A DNA stretch of 64,000 nucleotides from Paraburkholderia hospita (GTDB lineage: Bacteria > Pseudomonadota > Gammaproteobacteria > Burkholderiales > Burkholderiaceae). The notes beneath the pieces were generated by a model. That model searched no databases and had not been told where the DNA came from. It saw only the letters and a list, made by a program, of their open reading frames with translations. Where the stretch lies: the NCBI RefSeq assembly GCF_002902965.1, contig NZ_CP026109.1, positions 248,001 through 312,000 of the forward strand, written 5' to 3'. The translations under genes were made by a program, and so were the position numbers. Positions 62,530 to 64,000 of the stretch are shown piece by piece. Position 1 is the first letter of the stretch. The number at the start of each line of letters is the position of its first letter.

Positions 62530-62939
62530 CGTCCTCGACGGTCTTGTGCATTCGCCGGGTGGCGCCTGCGGCTGCGCCGAGGCATCCTCCGTTACGGGCT
62601 TGAGGTTGCTGTCAACGACACCCGAATCCGCGCATTACCGCATGGGCAGCAAGTGCATGGTTCAGGCCGCCTGGACACGCCACAGCGCGTTCATCGCATC
62701 AGTTCGCTTAACGAGTTCCGATCCGTCCGCAAGACTCCGTTTGCGCAAGCCGCCAGACGGTTGATGTCGGTCGAGGCATCCGGAGTGCAGAGCGCGGTGT
62801 CGATGGCCACGGTAGCGACGACGAGAATCTCCATCGCTGCCAGCGGCAGCGACAGCTTAAACAGTTCCGGCACGCGGGGAAATGTCTTCATCGATGCAAT
62901 CCTCAAGCAGTGCAGCTTCTGCGATGCCAGTAACTCATT
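62530..62939. other. Unassigned region
   Basis: A minus-strand frame runs through 62691-62939 as the tail of the iron-permease remnant but does not resemble that family. No other gene is seen. Confidence 0.4.
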
Positions 62940-63119
62940 GAGCTTGAGGTGCACGGCGACCGAGTCCTTGTTCTGGCGTTGCTGGATGAGGAACACCATG
63001 AGGAAGGTGATAACGGTCGTCCCGGTGTTCACGACGAGCTGCCAGTTTTCGGAAAAGTGGAAAACGGGTCCGCAAACCAGCCAGATCACAATGGACATGG
63101 ATGCAAGCCCAAAGGACAC
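62940..63119 (-). pseudogene. Low-affinity iron permease-like fragment
   Basis: About 60 residues: SIVIWLVCGPVFHFSENWQL, VVNTGTTVITFLMVFLIQ, and SVAVHLKLNELLAS. These match the middle of the small FET4-like (low-affinity iron permease) family. The N-terminal Trp-Arg segment and the C-terminal acidic tail are replaced by unrelated sequence. The 5' break lies near 63120, where a NUDIX fragment starts on the other strand. Confidence 0.65.
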
Positions 63120-63125
63120 TTTTCT

Positions 63126-63511
63126 GTTCGTGCCTCATCGCATCCGTTGGACTCTGCCTGGTGGCGCTGTCCGCGCGAACGAAAGTCCACGGCAGTGCGC
63201 GCACCGCGAGCTTGAGGAAGAGACTTCGCTGGTCGCAGCGTCGTCAGCAGATCTGTGGCAGTTCGTCGGCTTCAACAGGCGCCATCACGTATTCATCGTA
63301 GAGATAGCAGACAGTGCAGACCCGCAGCCTCGAAACGAAATGCGGAGTTGCAGATGGTTCGTTCCAACGCGACATCGAAACACTATTTGTAAGTGTGCTG
63401 ACGAGGCCAACTCCGGAACTGGTGTCGGGGCGTCGTGGCCAAGCCTGGCAGTGGACGACTCAAGGACCATGGAAAGCTGGATCACACGATGAGCATCGGC
63501 GATGGGAATGA
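63126..63511 (+). pseudogene. NUDIX hydrolase, truncated and frameshifted
   Basis: The plus strand reads RWTLPGGAVRANESPRQCAH and RELEEETSL, a complete Nudix box (G-x5-E-x7-R-E-x2-E-E), then WQFVGFNRRHHVFIVEI and MRSCRWF. A slip near 63360 is needed to continue as RDIETLFVSVLTRPTPELVS. The start is missing. NUDIX enzymes cleave nucleoside diphosphate derivatives. The catalytic box survives but the gene is broken. Confidence 0.7.
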
Positions 63512-63712
63512 CGGGCAGCCGGCCGGTGTCTTCGCCGCTGTGCGGCCAGAGGGCGCTTCTCTGGCCGTGTGCAGGAAGGCGAAGGTTGCACAACCTGATT
63601 GGAAAAGTAACGCGAAGCGACTGCAAACCCTGGCGTTGTGCAGCAGGCGCACGCGATGCTGGCTTTGCATACACGCGCTCCTATGCGGTGTGCTATCAAC
63701 CCAGGAGGAAGA

Positions 63713-64000
63713 ATGGCAATGACGCGCGAAGAATTCGAGCAAAAGATCGGAACCATATTGCGCGATCACGGTACCGGCGTGACGGCTGATCTGACCGACG
63801 AACTGCTCGCTTACTGGAACGGCCATGCGGTCGCCTACGTACTGATTTGCGCGGCGCCGCCGGACACCTGCTATGAAGAATTTGCCATGGACGACGCGCA
63901 GTGGAGAAACTGGCGATCGTGGCTTGAGGCATGGATAGAGGCGCCGATGTTTAGCGTGCGCCCTGAAGTGCACAACTGGCTGTCGGAAGAACCGCCTGCC
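63713..64000 (+). CDS. Hypothetical protein, runs off the window
   Basis: 96 residues so far, with AGGAGGA upstream of the ATG at 63713 (a second ATG at 63719). The start is helical and charged (TREEFEQKIGTILRDHGTG); a beta-strand AVAYVLICAAPP and a tryptophan-rich stretch (WRNWRSWLEAWIEAP) follow. No family recognised. The stop lies beyond the window. Confidence 0.6.
   Translation, partial: MAMTREEFEQKIGTILRDHGTGVTADLTDELLAYWNGHAVAYVLICAAPPDTCYEEFAMDDAQWRNWRSWLEAWIEAPMFSVRPEVHNWLSEEPPA

Overview
The window looks like accessory DNA from a high-GC betaproteobacterium of the Burkholderiaceae, most like Paraburkholderia or Caballeronia. This rests on the gene mix (phasins, a DUF3182 remnant, DUF1488, DUF892, DUF2934, DUF2252, a caa3 oxidase with fused CoxA-CoxC) and is inference, not a database result. 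The texture is that of a megaplasmid or secondary replicon: compact stress and metabolic genes separated by insertion sequences, truncated genes and single-base frameshifts. No rRNA, tRNA or CRISPR array was seen.

Layout. 1-6.3 kb: a SET-domain gene cut by the window edge, a membrane spermidine-synthase-like protein, an exported isoaspartyl methyltransferase, a ParDE-type toxin-antitoxin pair and a DksA/TraR zinc finger. 6.6-11.4 kb: an AraC-type regulator, a 929-residue fusion of a BenC-like reductase, an FCD domain and a cytochrome P450, and an intact IS6-family element just upstream of the fusion. 11.6-15.1 kb: a lower-GC orphan gene that may be LirA/MavJ-like, a second SET gene, HU and a DUF1488 pair. 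15.2-19.6 kb: a large tyrosine recombinase, a membrane protein, a GNAT-like protein and a lipoprotein. 20-23 kb: a graveyard of a hydratase fragment ended by an IS6 remnant, a USP gene, a DUF3182 fragment abutting an IS3 remnant, and a Fur-box-like site. 23-30.4 kb: a phasin, small proteins, a decayed hybrid kinase, a truncated hemoglobin beside a flavohemoglobin fragment, and a two-HTH protein. 30.5-33 kb: a Sel1-repeat protein and a two-gene unit with a coiled-coil, KfrA-like product behind a palindromic site.

33-45 kb is a stress, storage and signalling block: alpha/beta hydrolase, YciE/YciF-like protein, second phasin, PHB-depolymerase-like esterase, DUF2252, DUF883, and two divergent histidine kinases. 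45.5-56 kb is a respiratory block: coxB (frameshifted), coxAC, a small membrane protein, ctaG-like, a multiheme cytochrome c split by an IS3-family element, PncC/CinA and a YdeP/FdhF-like molybdoenzyme. 56-64 kb: BrkB-family protein, a broken UXS-like epimerase abutting a response-regulator fragment, RecQ, an SDR, small unknown genes, and fragments of an iron permease and a NUDIX hydrolase.

The most notable item is the reductase-FCD-P450 fusion at 7590-10379. It appears to be a self-contained oxygenase that carries a ligand-binding domain normally seen in GntR regulators, and a near-perfect inverted repeat lies just upstream of its start. Several other loci have sharp breakpoints that could be used to reconstruct how the region was assembled.
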